Notes: a model not told the origin generated them from the letters alone. Counted from the first letter of the stretch, positions 1 through 6,775 are shown. The stretch: 9,918 bases of DNA from JBEKTY01 sp049515555 (GCA_049515555.1 JBEKTY010000236.1:1-9918), one strand, 5' to 3'. Translations and numbers: made by a program.

Positions 1-1034
1 TCCATCTGCATCGTTTGCTTCAGCGATCTCAGATCAAGCTCGGCGTTCCATCGGGCACGATAGAGCTGGGCCAAGTCGTCCTTGGTGATCTCGGCGTCCA
101 GCAGCGTCGTCACCACGACGAGGGTGCGTGTGCGAAAGCCGGGCTGTTCAACCCGCACCAAGGTTTCCCGAACAGTGAGAAAGTCCGGGAGTAAATTGTA
201 GGTCTTCCGATCGATCGTACGGGGCTTCGTGGGCTTGGGCCATTGGACAATGTGATCGCCCTTTCCCAAACGTGTTCCGCGCCGAAAGTCCGCGTGTCGC
301 TTGCTCAAGCGGGTCACCGAATCGACGCCGCGTTGTTTGAGCATGACCATTTCGGTCCATGAACACATCAAACGATCGGCGAGCAAGACATCTCCGGGCC
401 GAAACAGATCCCATAACTTGCGAAGCATCCCCAGTTCGCTTTGCCCCTTGCCTGCGTATCGGCAGATTGCCAGGTCCAGGACCGCCCCGCAGGCAAGCGA
501 AAAGACGGCAGCGATGCGTGCCACGGGGAAACCCACGCCGGGCCTCTGCGCAACGGGTTGCGGGTAAGCACGTTGGTTCTGCGGCGTGTCTGGCATCGAT
601 ACGGACGATCCGTCGAACACGTGGACACGACGTTGCTTCCAAAGCCACTGCGGATCGACGCCGGCCTCCAAAGCACGTCCCACCTGACGGGCCACTTCCG
701 AGAAGAACTTCTCGGGTATGCGTTTTCTTGCCTGGCAGTAGGCGCCGGTCTCCGAGGAACAGGGACTCTGTCCCCGCGAAATGCGATGGGCGATCAAGCG
801 GGCGACGGCTGCACGGCAGGAATGGTCCGCGCTCAGGACCTGGCCCAGGAAAACCCAAAGCGTGACCAGGGGCGAGTAGATCCTATCCATCCAGAACGCC
901 TGGATCGCTGTCAGTGCTTGTGCGACGATCTGCTCCGAAAGGATGTTGGTAAACGGCAAATCTCCATCTTGAAGATACTGCCGTCTCAAGAAACTGACCT
1001 GTTGCCGAAACCGTCCTTGGTTAGAATAGCCCAT
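1..1034 (-). CDS. IS4-family DDE transposase, 3' end cut by window edge
   Basis: The frame is open from ATG at 1034 to the left edge, giving 344 residues with no stop, so the C-terminus lies outside. The start is supported by AAGGAGG eight bases upstream; an earlier ATG meets a stop at once. The protein would cut and join the ends of its own insertion sequence using a DDE RNase H-like fold. The first catalytic Asp is D141 in VFDGSSVSMPD. The second is D220 in GDVLLADRLM. The IS4 signature Y-(2)-R-(3)-E-(6)-K is exact at Y325, R328, E332 and K339 in YRARWNAELDLRSLK, which gives the catalytic Glu. The N-terminal helical segment (about 1-130) is typical of the family. All key residues in view are intact, so the gene may be functional. 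I could not find the terminal inverted repeats or a target duplication; one end lies outside the window. Family assignment is firm, subgroup is not. Confidence 0.93.
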   Translation of the reverse strand, partial: MGYSNQGRFRQQVSFLRRQYLQDGDLPFTNILSEQIVAQALTAIQAFWMDRIYSPLVTLWVFLGQVLSADHSCRAAVARLIAHRISRGQSPCSSETGAYCQARKRIPEKFFSEVARQVGRALEAGVDPQWLWKQRRVHVFDGSSVSMPDTPQNQRAYPQPVAQRPGVGFPVARIAAVFSLACGAVLDLAICRYAGKGQSELGMLRKLWDLFRPGDVLLADRLMCSWTEMVMLKQRGVDSVTRLSKRHADFRRGTRLGKGDHIVQWPKPTKPRTIDRKTYNLLPDFLTVRETLVRVEQPGFRTRTLVVVTTLLDAEITKDDLAQLYRARWNAELDLRSLKQTMQM

Positions 1035-1605
1035 TCCTTTGGCCTCCTTGCCGTTGATGGATCCTCCTAAGAAACCATCGACGCGAGAGAGGCCTTTTTG
1101 CGTATGTCAGGTTGCCACAAGGACTTGCTGAAAACTACGTGCCATTCGTGGCGCACACCGCTGCGCGCTGGGAAACGCGGGGCGGGCGATTGGGGGCTGA
1201 CCGCGGCGGCCACCCGAGGCGCATTCGGCCGGGTTGTCAAGCGACCCATTGCATGGGCCGTGTATCCTGGTCGAAACACCGTCGATACGGGCAGAATGGG
1301 CCCGGCGGGCGGGGCGTGCGTTCATCCGGCTCCCGCGGGTTCTGCCGAAGCGTTCCTGACCCGCACCGGGCGCCCAATCCGGAAAGCGTTTCGGACCCGT
1401 TCCGTGAGGCCGAATCCCCGGGTGTCGTCTGAGGCTCATCCCCGACCCCATCTCGGCGTTGACCCCGGGGGCTTAGGATTTTGGAGAGGGGAGTCTGCTC
1501 GATCGCGGTTCTCGCGGCCGGCGGCCCTCACCCTAACCCTCTCCCGGAGGGAGAGGGGACCGGGCAATCCCCAATCCCCAATCCCCAATCCCTGATCCCT
1601 AATCC
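1035..1605. other. Intergenic region, IS upstream flank and repeats
   Basis: About 570 bases without a convincing gene. The left part must contain the insertion sequence's upstream end, but I could not place its terminal inverted repeat. Open frames here (for example 1098-1595 plus) are rich in Arg, Pro and Gly, match no family I recognise, and run through the hairpin and heptamer repeats, so I treat them as non-coding. The right part holds the 1537-1557 hairpin and the 1565-1606 heptamer array. Confidence 0.6.
1537..1557. repeat. REP-like hairpin, 9-bp stem
   Basis: CCCTCTCCC, a GGA loop, then GGGAGAGGG form a perfect 9-bp stem. The longer context (CCCTCACCCTAA before the stem) resembles a widespread intergenic repeat of GC-rich bacteria; that resemblance is from memory, not a search. 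It lies about 50 bases past the stop of the minus-strand oxidoreductase. It could help end or protect that transcript, but no T-run follows on either strand, so it is not a standard intrinsic terminator. Confidence 0.6.
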
Positions 1606-1606
1606 C
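1565..1606 (-). repeat. Six-unit heptamer array (GGGATTG/GGGATTA type)
   Basis: On the plus strand the units are CAATCCC four times, then TGATCCC and TAATCCC, all 7 bp and in perfect register. Read on the minus strand, the array starts inside the TAG stop codon of the oxidoreductase at 1608-1606. The G-runs of three or four separated by four-base spacers fit the intramolecular G-quadruplex pattern on the coding-sense strand and its mRNA. The period of 7 is not a multiple of 3, so the array is not a coding repeat. Confidence 0.85.
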
Positions 1607-2787
1607 TACCCGACCGGCACGGCCACGGCCTGGCCTTGTCGCGAGGCGGAGAGGTAGGCGGCGTAGATCGTCGCGATGGCGTCGGCCGCCAGTTGACTGT
1701 CGCTTTCCAGCGGCGCGCCGCAGGCGATGGTCTGATAGAAGGCGTTCATCTCCTGGACATAGCCGGTGAACCAGTCTTCGTCGGGCGAGGTGCAGGCCCA
1801 ACCCTGCTTCGTGCCGATCTTCTCCACGACGTAGACGTTGCGGAAGTTTTCCTCGCGGGGATTGTAGGTCATCATCGCCGTATTGGGATTGATGTTGCAG
1901 ATCGTGCGGTGGTTGTTGGCGCACACTTCCAGCCAATTGTGGACGCCGCCCAGCACGACGTCCGAGGCGACCAGGTCGGCCAGCATGCCGTCGGCGAACT
2001 CGACGTGCATGGTCGCGAAGTCCTCGATGTCGTAATAGTCGGCGCGGAGGTGCCCTTCGTCGCGAAAGGCGGGCAGCCGGGTAAGGGCATGGGTGCGGGC
2101 CGAGACGGTCTTCGGGCGGATGGCTTCGCCGTGGCGTGCGCGGCCCTCGACCCGCTTCAGGTACAAGGCCGCGGTGAGCGGATGGCAGCCCTTGCCGATC
2201 AGCACGCCGCCGCCGCAGCGGGCGGCGTAGGCGTAATCGACCGAGTGCGAGCCGCTGTGCGACTCCTCGCCGTGCATCCAGAGGATCTGCCCGAGGGTCT
2301 TCTCCAGGATCTCGCGTTCTTTTTGGATGGCGGGCGCGTAGACCCAGTTTTCGGCATACAGCAGCCGCCCGCGGCTGTTTTGTTCGGCGGCCAGGATTCG
2401 CCCGACGCTGGCCAGGGCGGCCTCGAGGGCCGCTTGCCGGTCGGCCCGCTCCCAATGGAAATCGGACGATCCGTCGCCGAAGTAGCCCGTCAGCGGCTTC
2501 TCGCAGACGACGAACTTGTCGCGGCTGAGGCCGGCCAACGTGATCGGCTCGTGGAACATGGGCGGCACGCAGACGTGGAGGGCGTCGACCTCGGCCAGCA
2601 GCGACTCGAGGTCGTCGAAGAAGGCGATGCCGCGGCGCTCGGCATAGGCCCGGCCCTGCGGGCGGTCCGTGGCATGCACCCCGACAACCTCGACGTTCAC
2701 CCCGCACACCTGCCGCAGGGCCTCGAAGTGGAACGTGGCCGAGAAGCCGGCGCCCACGATTCCCGTCCGCACGGTCTTTTTTTGCAT
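1606..2787 (-). CDS. Gfo/Idh/MocA-family oxidoreductase, cytoplasmic
   Basis: This 393-residue protein should be an NAD(P)-dependent dehydrogenase acting on a sugar, inositol or similar polyol; the substrate cannot be told from sequence. The N-terminal Rossmann fold starts at once (RTGIVGAGFSA, residues 7-17, glycine motif G12-A-G14 with Ala for the third Gly). The signature Glu-Lys-Pro is at 96-98 (VVCEKPLT), with K97 the expected catalytic lysine. H202 in GKGCHPL sits where the family has its second conserved histidine region, but the usual following Asp is absent. No signal peptide is seen. ATG 2787 is preferred because the Rossmann motif begins just after it and a GGAAAGGCGAG ribosome-binding stretch precedes it; extending to 2910 would make the palindromic repeat code for protein. 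It lies 138 bp downstream of a second family member and is probably co-transcribed with it. Its TAG stop is the first three bases of the heptamer array. Confidence 0.9.
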   Translation of the reverse strand: MQKKTVRTGIVGAGFSATFHFEALRQVCGVNVEVVGVHATDRPQGRAYAERRGIAFFDDLESLLAEVDALHVCVPPMFHEPITLAGLSRDKFVVCEKPLTGYFGDGSSDFHWERADRQAALEAALASVGRILAAEQNSRGRLLYAENWVYAPAIQKEREILEKTLGQILWMHGEESHSGSHSVDYAYAARCGGGVLIGKGCHPLTAALYLKRVEGRARHGEAIRPKTVSARTHALTRLPAFRDEGHLRADYYDIEDFATMHVEFADGMLADLVASDVVLGGVHNWLEVCANNHRTICNINPNTAMMTYNPREENFRNVYVVEKIGTKQGWACTSPDEDWFTGYVQEMNAFYQTIACGAPLESDSQLAADAIATIYAAYLSASRQGQAVAVPVG

Positions 2788-2813
2788 TAACTCGCCTTTC
2801 CCGTCCGCACGGT
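2760..2813 (-). repeat. 16-bp direct repeat flanking a start codon
   Basis: The 16-mer ACCGTGCGGACGGGAA (minus strand) occurs exactly at 2813-2798, just before and into the ribosome-binding region, and again at 2775-2760, inside the coding sequence (codons 5-10, TVRTGI). The copies are 38 bp apart and the ATG at 2787 lies between them. The second copy is fixed by the protein, so the leader copy is the one that needs explaining. Confidence 0.8.
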
Positions 2814-2848
2814 TCTCTTGCGACCGTTCAAGACTCGCTTTTATAAAT

Positions 2849-2909
2849 TGTATCCGGCACACGCCGTGTGCCGTAAGGTGCGGACGGCACACGGCGTGTG
2901 CCGGATACA
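2849..2909. repeat. Nested palindrome (REPIN-like), 25-bp arms
   Basis: Two perfect 25-bp inverted arms (2849-2873 and 2885-2909) are separated by the 11-base loop TAAGGTGCGGA. Each arm is itself a hairpin: CGGCACAC-GCC-GTGTGCCG, an 8-bp stem round a 3-base centre. The element can therefore fold as one long hairpin or as two short ones. It begins 16 nt after the stop codon of the upstream oxidoreductase and lies 61 bp before the next start. No T-run follows on either strand, so a role as transcript stabiliser, Rho-linked site or mobile REP element is more likely than intrinsic termination. Confidence 0.9.
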
Positions 2910-2925
2910 TTGGCGCACTTCGGCA

Positions 2926-4239
2926 TCAGATCGCCTGCGGCAGCTCGTATGGTTTGCGATACGGGCGGTGCAGGTAGCCGTTGGCCTCCGTGTCGTCCGG
3001 AAATACTTCCCGGAGCGGGTCCCAGCGGAGCTTGCGTCCCACCCAGCGGGCGATGTTTGCCAGGTGGCAGACGGTAATCGAGCGATGGCCGATCTCGACG
3101 TCGGCCACCGGTCGAGTGCGGCTCTTGATGGAGTCCAGCCAGTTCCGCACGTGGTTCTGGTCGGCTCCCCGGGCTTGGCGGGTAATTTCCTCGCCGATTT
3201 CGGGCGGGTTGGTCTTCACCGTCCCGCGGGTGAGATCGAGTTTCCCCTTCTCGCCATAGAAGATTCCGCCGCCCCCGCTCCCCTTGTCCAGCTTCAGCAC
3301 CACGCCGCTGGCGTAGCGGAAGAAGACCATGGGCGCCTGGCAGAGCCGGTTGCCGCGGGCCGACGACTCGGGTTGGGTATACGTGGGCGGATTGAACTTC
3401 CCTCCCTCGGTCCAGACTTCCACCGGACCGCTCTGGTCCATCCCCAAGGCCCATTGGATCTGGTCCAGCCCGTGCGCGCCCCAGCCGGTCATCTCGCCGC
3501 CGGAATACGGGCGGAACGAAAGCCAGCCGGGATTGGCCCGGGGGGCGAAAAGGTCCTTGTTGTAAGGCGCCAGCGGGGCCGGGCCGCACCACATGTTCCA
3601 ATCCAGCCCCGCGGGCACCACTTGCTGCGGCAGGCCGCACTCCCACGGGCTGGGATAGTTGCAGCCGACAACATAGCTGATCTTCCCCAACTTGCCGCTG
3701 CGAATGTACTCGCAGGCCAGCCGGTTGACCGCCTGCGAGCGCTGCTGAGAGCCCACCTGGAACATGCGCCCGTACTTGCGGGCGGCCTGGACCATGAGCC
3801 GGCCCTCGCCGATCGTCAGACTGAGGGCCTTTTCGGCGTACACGTCCTTGCCGGCCTGGCAGGCGTGAATGGCGATCCTGGCCCGCCAATGATCGGGAGT
3901 AGCGGTCACGATGGCATCCACGTCGCGGCGATCCAGCAGCTTGCGGTAGTCCTGGCACGCCACGCCGTGGAACTTCGTGCACAGCTCTTGTGCCCGCGGC
4001 AGGAACACGTCGGCAATGCCGACCAGGCGGCATTGCCGGGCGCGCAGGACCTCGGCCAACACGCCGCTGCCCTGCCGGCCGATGCCGATCCCGGCGATGC
4101 CGACCCGCTCGTTGGCGCCCGGGCGGCCAGGCCCGCCCAGCACACGGCGGGGAATCAGCCACGCAACGGCAAAGCCGGCGACACCGGCGGCGCCGCAACG
4201 CAAAAAAGCACGACGGGAATGCTCGAAATGGTTTCGCAC
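2926..4239 (-). CDS. Tat-exported Gfo/Idh/MocA-family oxidoreductase
   Basis: A 437-residue member of the exported oxidoreductase type common in Planctomycetota, probably NAD(P)-binding; the substrate is unknown. Residues 8-28 form a twin-arginine leader (SRRAFLRCG then a hydrophobic run), so it should be folded with cofactor and then exported. The Rossmann motif is GIGRQG at 52-57, followed by TATPDHW (112-118). The family lysine motif reads YAEKAL, with Ala at 138 in place of Pro. The C-terminal domain carries GGEMTGWGAHGLDQIQWALG, with the His and Asp typical of this branch. I start it at GTG 4239, which has GGAGG seven bases upstream and places RR near the N-terminus. The ATG at 4362 would add 41 residues before the leader and has no such support. 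It heads a likely two-gene unit with the cytoplasmic family member downstream. Confidence 0.9.
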   Translation of the reverse strand: MRNHFEHSRRAFLRCGAAGVAGFAVAWLIPRRVLGGPGRPGANERVGIAGIGIGRQGSGVLAEVLRARQCRLVGIADVFLPRAQELCTKFHGVACQDYRKLLDRRDVDAIVTATPDHWRARIAIHACQAGKDVYAEKALSLTIGEGRLMVQAARKYGRMFQVGSQQRSQAVNRLACEYIRSGKLGKISYVVGCNYPSPWECGLPQQVVPAGLDWNMWCGPAPLAPYNKDLFAPRANPGWLSFRPYSGGEMTGWGAHGLDQIQWALGMDQSGPVEVWTEGGKFNPPTYTQPESSARGNRLCQAPMVFFRYASGVVLKLDKGSGGGGIFYGEKGKLDLTRGTVKTNPPEIGEEITRQARGADQNHVRNWLDSIKSRTRPVADVEIGHRSITVCHLANIARWVGRKLRWDPLREVFPDDTEANGYLHRPYRKPYELPQAI

Positions 4240-4297
4240 GGGCCAGCCTCCGGCCGGGGGACTCGACAGGCGGTTTGGCAACACCGGCCAGCCACCT

Positions 4298-4325
4298 ATG
4301 GTAGTCGATCCGCGGCGGGATTCAA
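4298..4325 (-). promoter_or_regulatory. Candidate sigma70-type promoter for the oxidoreductase pair
   Basis: On the minus strand TTGAAT (4325-4320) and TACCAT (4303-4298) are separated by 16 bases. Each hexamer matches four of six consensus bases. This would give a leader of about 50 nt before GTG 4239. It is a weak match resting on position and spacing only. Confidence 0.3.
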
Positions 4326-4397
4326 CCTTTGTGACGTGTGTTCCGGCACACCCGGACGCCAATCCCCGGCCAGGCGGCCGATCACCCTTATTTTGCC

Positions 4398-4423
4398 CCG
4401 AAATCTTGCCGAAATTACCGAAA
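4398..4423 (+). promoter_or_regulatory. Three spaced CCGAAA(T) direct repeats upstream of the synthase
   Basis: CCGAAAT at 4398-4404, CCGAAAT at 4409-4415 and CCGAAA at 4418-4423 lie in the same direction in an otherwise GC-rich upstream region. The start-to-start steps are 11 and 9 bases, close to one helical turn, so the copies would face the same side of the DNA, as tandem operator half-sites often do. No regulator can be named, and chance is possible for so short a word. Confidence 0.3.
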
Positions 4424-4502
4424 GGCCGCGGCAGCGTCTGGCCCTATCCGGGGACGTTATTCTTCCGTGGCGGGGTGTGGGGCGGTCTAAAGCGTGCGGA
4501 GC

Positions 4503-5639
4503 ATGAGCGTGGCGGCCAGTCTCCCCAGAATCGGCATCTCGGCGATCGGGATTCATGAGCCGTCATGGGTCCTGCACAACGATTGGTTCCACGGCATCTT
4601 GCCGACCAAGTTCGTCCAGCACACGGGGATCGAGTCGCGGCGGGTGTCGTGGGACGACGAAGTGACCATGGCCGTCCGAGCGGTGGAGGATCTTTGCCGC
4701 CAGTCGGGTTGCCGATTGCACGATTGCGCGGGCCTGGTGTTCACCGCGTCGTCGCTAATGCCGGCCTCGGTGGGCAGGAAGTATTTGGGCGAGGAGCACG
4801 CGCGCAGGGCGGGGCTGGGCCACGCGGCGGGCCAGTTCCGCAAGCGTCTGGGCCTGCCGGCGGTCCCCGTCGTGGCCATTAATTGGGGCTGCAGCGGTTA
4901 TCCCAAGGCCCTGGCCACCGTCCGCCGACGCCTGCTGAAGGCCGTCCCTCTTCGCCGGAGCCAGTTCCTCCTGGCGGTTACGGTGAATCGCACGAGCAAG
5001 ATTCTGGATTATGCCTGCCGGCAGACGGCGGGCCTGTTCGGCGACTTCGCCCAAGCCACGCTCCTGGCACGCTGCGATAGCCGGCGCTACCCGGTGCATT
5101 TCGAGCTGCTGCTGGCCGCAGCGGAAACCTGCCCGGCCGAGGGTGTCTTTTTCGACTACCACCCGCGGGAAAATGTGCTGGTGCCCACCATCGAGGGCGG
5201 GCGCCGCGCCGCGCCCCAACGCCTGGTGTTCTCGCTCAATGGAATGGGCATCGGCGATGCCGCCCCGCGGGCCATGGCCGCCGTGGCCGAAAAGGCCCTC
5301 CGCGCCGCCCGCATCGACCCCAAGCGAATCCGCTTCGTCATTCCCCATCAGGCCGGCGCCGGCATCGTGCGGCTGGCTGCGATGCGATTGGCCGAGCTCG
5401 GCATCCGCGGGGAGGTGATCAACGGCCTGACGCGCGACGTGGCCAATATCAGCTCCTCGTCGGTTCCCTACGCGATCAAGCGGGAGTGGGACCGGCTGCG
5501 CGGCATCATCCTTTGTCCCACCGCCGGCGTGGGGAACCCGGGCGACCGCAGCGTGACCCAAGGCTGCCTGATTCTGAAGACGACGCGGGCCCATCGCCTG
5601 GCCGTCGCCCGCCGGGCCGCTCTCCGCCGCGCCTCGTAA
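4503..5639 (+). CDS. 3-oxoacyl-ACP synthase III-like (thiolase fold) enzyme
   Basis: This 378-residue protein has the layout of ketoacyl-ACP synthase III, which condenses an acyl-CoA starter with malonyl-ACP. HTGIESRR (40-47) matches the family's TGI-x-x-RR motif. The catalytic triad is present: C130 in NWGCSGY, H282 in IPHQAGAG and N315 in VANISSSSVPYA. The context residues differ from housekeeping FabH: Gly instead of Ala before the Cys, HQAG instead of HQAN, and AN-I-SSSS instead of GNTSAAS. About 18 residues more precede the Cys than in E. coli FabH (Cys112). It is therefore more likely a specialised relative (lipid, polyketide or hydrocarbon-type condensation) than the essential enzyme. 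No ACP, reductase or other fatty-acid gene is near. ATG 4503 is chosen; GTG 4494 in the same frame is possible, and neither has a good ribosome-binding site. It converges on the PEP-CTERM gene with 32 bp between stops. Confidence 0.82.
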   Translation: MSVAASLPRIGISAIGIHEPSWVLHNDWFHGILPTKFVQHTGIESRRVSWDDEVTMAVRAVEDLCRQSGCRLHDCAGLVFTASSLMPASVGRKYLGEEHARRAGLGHAAGQFRKRLGLPAVPVVAINWGCSGYPKALATVRRRLLKAVPLRRSQFLLAVTVNRTSKILDYACRQTAGLFGDFAQATLLARCDSRRYPVHFELLLAAAETCPAEGVFFDYHPRENVLVPTIEGGRRAAPQRLVFSLNGMGIGDAAPRAMAAVAEKALRAARIDPKRIRFVIPHQAGAGIVRLAAMRLAELGIRGEVINGLTRDVANISSSSVPYAIKREWDRLRGIILCPTAGVGNPGDRSVTQGCLILKTTRAHRLAVARRAALRRAS

Positions 5640-5640
5640 A

Positions 5641-5755
5641 GCCGACCCCGCCCAGTGCACCATCAGCGTGCTCAACGGCGACACGGTTTCGAGCGTAACG
5701 CTGACCAGCCCCGGGGCGGCCCTGCCCACGCTGACCGCGAGCTACAGCGCCGTCG
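5641..5755 (+). pseudogene. Possible remnant of an MBG/Ig-like adhesin domain
   Basis: Read on the plus strand from 5641, right after the synthase stop, the frame gives ADPAQCTI followed by SVLNGDTVSSVTLTSPGA and a short tail ending near SYSAV. The ADPA ... LNGDT spacing is like that of MBG-type repeats in large secreted bacterial proteins; this is recognition by eye. There is no start, signal or continuation: at about 5750 the sequence becomes the antisense of the PEP-CTERM tail. The minus-strand reading of the same bases is Arg/Trp/Ser-rich and looks unselected. I infer a fragment left by rearrangement. An accidental frame remains possible. Confidence 0.4.
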
Positions 5756-6775
5756 CTGCCATGCACCGCAGGCGGCAAGACCAATGCCGCCGATGCCGAG
5801 AAGAACACATGTCCCCGGCTCGGGAACCAGCGCAACCTCTCCCAGCGTGTAAAGCTGTGACGTGTCCCAACTGTAGCCGGCAGGCAGATCGTTGACGACT
5901 TGGGCCAACTGACCGGAGGGGCTGACGCCCGTCCAATCAAACAAGTGAAAGCTGTCGTCCAGCAGACTGGCCGGATCGACTCCGCCCGCAAGACCCAACT
6001 CCAGGTTGCCGTTGAGCGTGACGGGGATTCCCGAATCAAAGGAAATCGTCGAACCCCAGGGGGCAGCGTCAAGTTGGAACACGAGGGATGTTCCTGGAAT
6101 CATGCTCATCCCCTGGAGAATGTGGATGGGGATGTTACCGCCATAATTGCGGACGAGGAGGCTAGGGTTGTTCGAGTCCAGGTACAGCCCCTGGATCGTG
6201 CCGTCTGGAAGGATGGTATTGGTAGTGGTGGCCGAGCCCAGAACAAGCCCTTGTGACCCACGCAGGTCAGCCCCCGTCAGCGTCGTGCCTCGAAGGTAGG
6301 CATTGGTCAGGTTGGCGTGGGTCAGGTTGGCGCCCGTCAGCGTGGCGGAATAAAGGTAGGCATCGGTCAGGTCGGCATTGGCCAGGTTGGCGGAATAAAG
6401 GTCGGCATTGGTCAGGTAGGCATTGGTCAGGTTGGCGTGGGTCAGGGTGGCGTGGGTCAGCGCGGCGGCATAAAGGTAGGCATTGGTCAGGTTGGCATTG
6501 GTCAGGTTGGCGTGGGTCAGTGTGGCGGAATAAAGGTAGGCATTGGTCAGGTTGGCCCCTATCAAGTAAGCTTGGGTGAGGTCTAGATCACCAAGCAATG
6601 CAAATGGCACTGCGGAAACGCCGCTTCCCCCGGGGCACACTACCGCCGACTGACTAACGCCCTGGCTCGGATCGTTGGGATTTGCCCACGCCCACTCGTC
6701 GATATCCGCCCGCGTTTGCGGGGCCCCCGATATGAACAAGAATACCCAAACGAGTATTCTGTGATTCCACTTCAT
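5672..6775 (-). CDS. PEP-CTERM surface protein with pentapeptide repeats
   Basis: A 367-residue exported protein. MKWNHRILVWVFLFISG is a signal peptide, with likely cleavage after TRA23. Residues 63-172 are 22 consecutive pentapeptides of the A(N/D/Y/T)Lxx type (GANLT, NAYLY, SATLT, HANLT), which predicts a four-sided beta-helix of about five and a half coils. Residues 180-315 form a beta-rich region of the kind that precedes PEP-CTERM tails. VPEP is at 317-320, then a hydrophobic segment (about 321-338) and RRR at 341-343. PEP-CTERM tails are sorted and cut by an exosortase, anchoring or releasing the protein outside the cytoplasmic membrane. The tail should end at about RRR, but 24 more residues follow (SSRSAWAGPPRGW...), antisense to the putative MBG remnant. 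ATG 6775 is chosen for the signal peptide; GGAGAG lies ten bases upstream. No exosortase gene is in view. Its role is unknown, perhaps structural or matrix. Confidence 0.88.
   Translation of the reverse strand: MKWNHRILVWVFLFISGAPQTRADIDEWAWANPNDPSQGVSQSAVVCPGGSGVSAVPFALLGDLDLTQAYLIGANLTNAYLYSATLTHANLTNANLTNAYLYAAALTHATLTHANLTNAYLTNADLYSANLANADLTDAYLYSATLTGANLTHANLTNAYLRGTTLTGADLRGSQGLVLGSATTTNTILPDGTIQGLYLDSNNPSLLVRNYGGNIPIHILQGMSMIPGTSLVFQLDAAPWGSTISFDSGIPVTLNGNLELGLAGGVDPASLLDDSFHLFDWTGVSPSGQLAQVVNDLPAGYSWDTSQLYTLGEVALVPEPGTCVLLGIGGIGLAACGAWQRRRCSSRSAWAGPPRGWSALRSKPCRR
6260..6589 (-). repeat. Pentapeptide-coding repeat with 60-bp higher-order units
   Basis: The basic unit is 15 bp (plus strand GTCAGGTTGGCATTG type), one pentapeptide. 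Above this there is a 60-bp period: 6301-6360, 6421-6480 and 6481-6540 are near-identical, each opening with CATTGGTCAGG and closing with TAAAGGTAGG. Segment 6361-6420 is a diverged unit, and 6541 starts another that breaks off. Sixty bases are 20 residues, exactly four pentapeptides and one helix coil. Confidence 0.85.

Noticed and set aside
148..858. 236-residue open frame on the minus strand
   Set aside because: It lies out of frame inside the IS4 transposase, whose own frame carries the full DDE and YREK signature; the alternative is Arg-rich and matches nothing.
1098..1595. 165-residue open frame on the plus strand beside the insertion sequence
   Set aside because: It runs through the hairpin and heptamer repeats, has skewed composition and no recognisable domain.
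1636..2790. 384-residue plus-strand open frame
   Set aside because: Antisense shadow of the cytoplasmic oxidoreductase, which has clear Rossmann and EKP motifs on the other strand.
2849..2909. Intrinsic transcription terminator (also considered for 8221-8274)
   Set aside because: The stems are very strong but no T-run follows on either strand, and the nested arms are unlike ordinary terminators.
2788..2910. 41-residue N-terminal extension of the oxidoreductase
   Set aside because: It would be encoded largely by the nested palindrome and lies before a good ribosome-binding site and a Rossmann start.
4336..4351. GTGTG...CACAC inverted repeat that shares CCGGCACAC with the 2849 element
   Set aside because: Only a 5-bp stem and a short shared word; not enough to call a relic of the repeat or an operator.
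2818..4506. 562-residue plus-strand open frame
   Set aside because: Antisense to the Tat-exported oxidoreductase and through the palindrome; long antisense frames are expected at this GC content.
4755..5729. 324-residue minus-strand open frame
   Set aside because: Antisense to the ketoacyl synthase, whose catalytic triad is on the plus strand.
6253..6586. Plus-strand frames with Gly/Trp/Ser or Gly/Gln/Val repeats
   Set aside because: They are the reverse complement of the pentapeptide repeats; the minus-strand reading has a signal peptide and a PEP-CTERM tail.
6260..6589. CRISPR-like periodic repeat
   Set aside because: Units are contiguous with no unique spacers, stay in a coding frame, and translate to pentapeptides.
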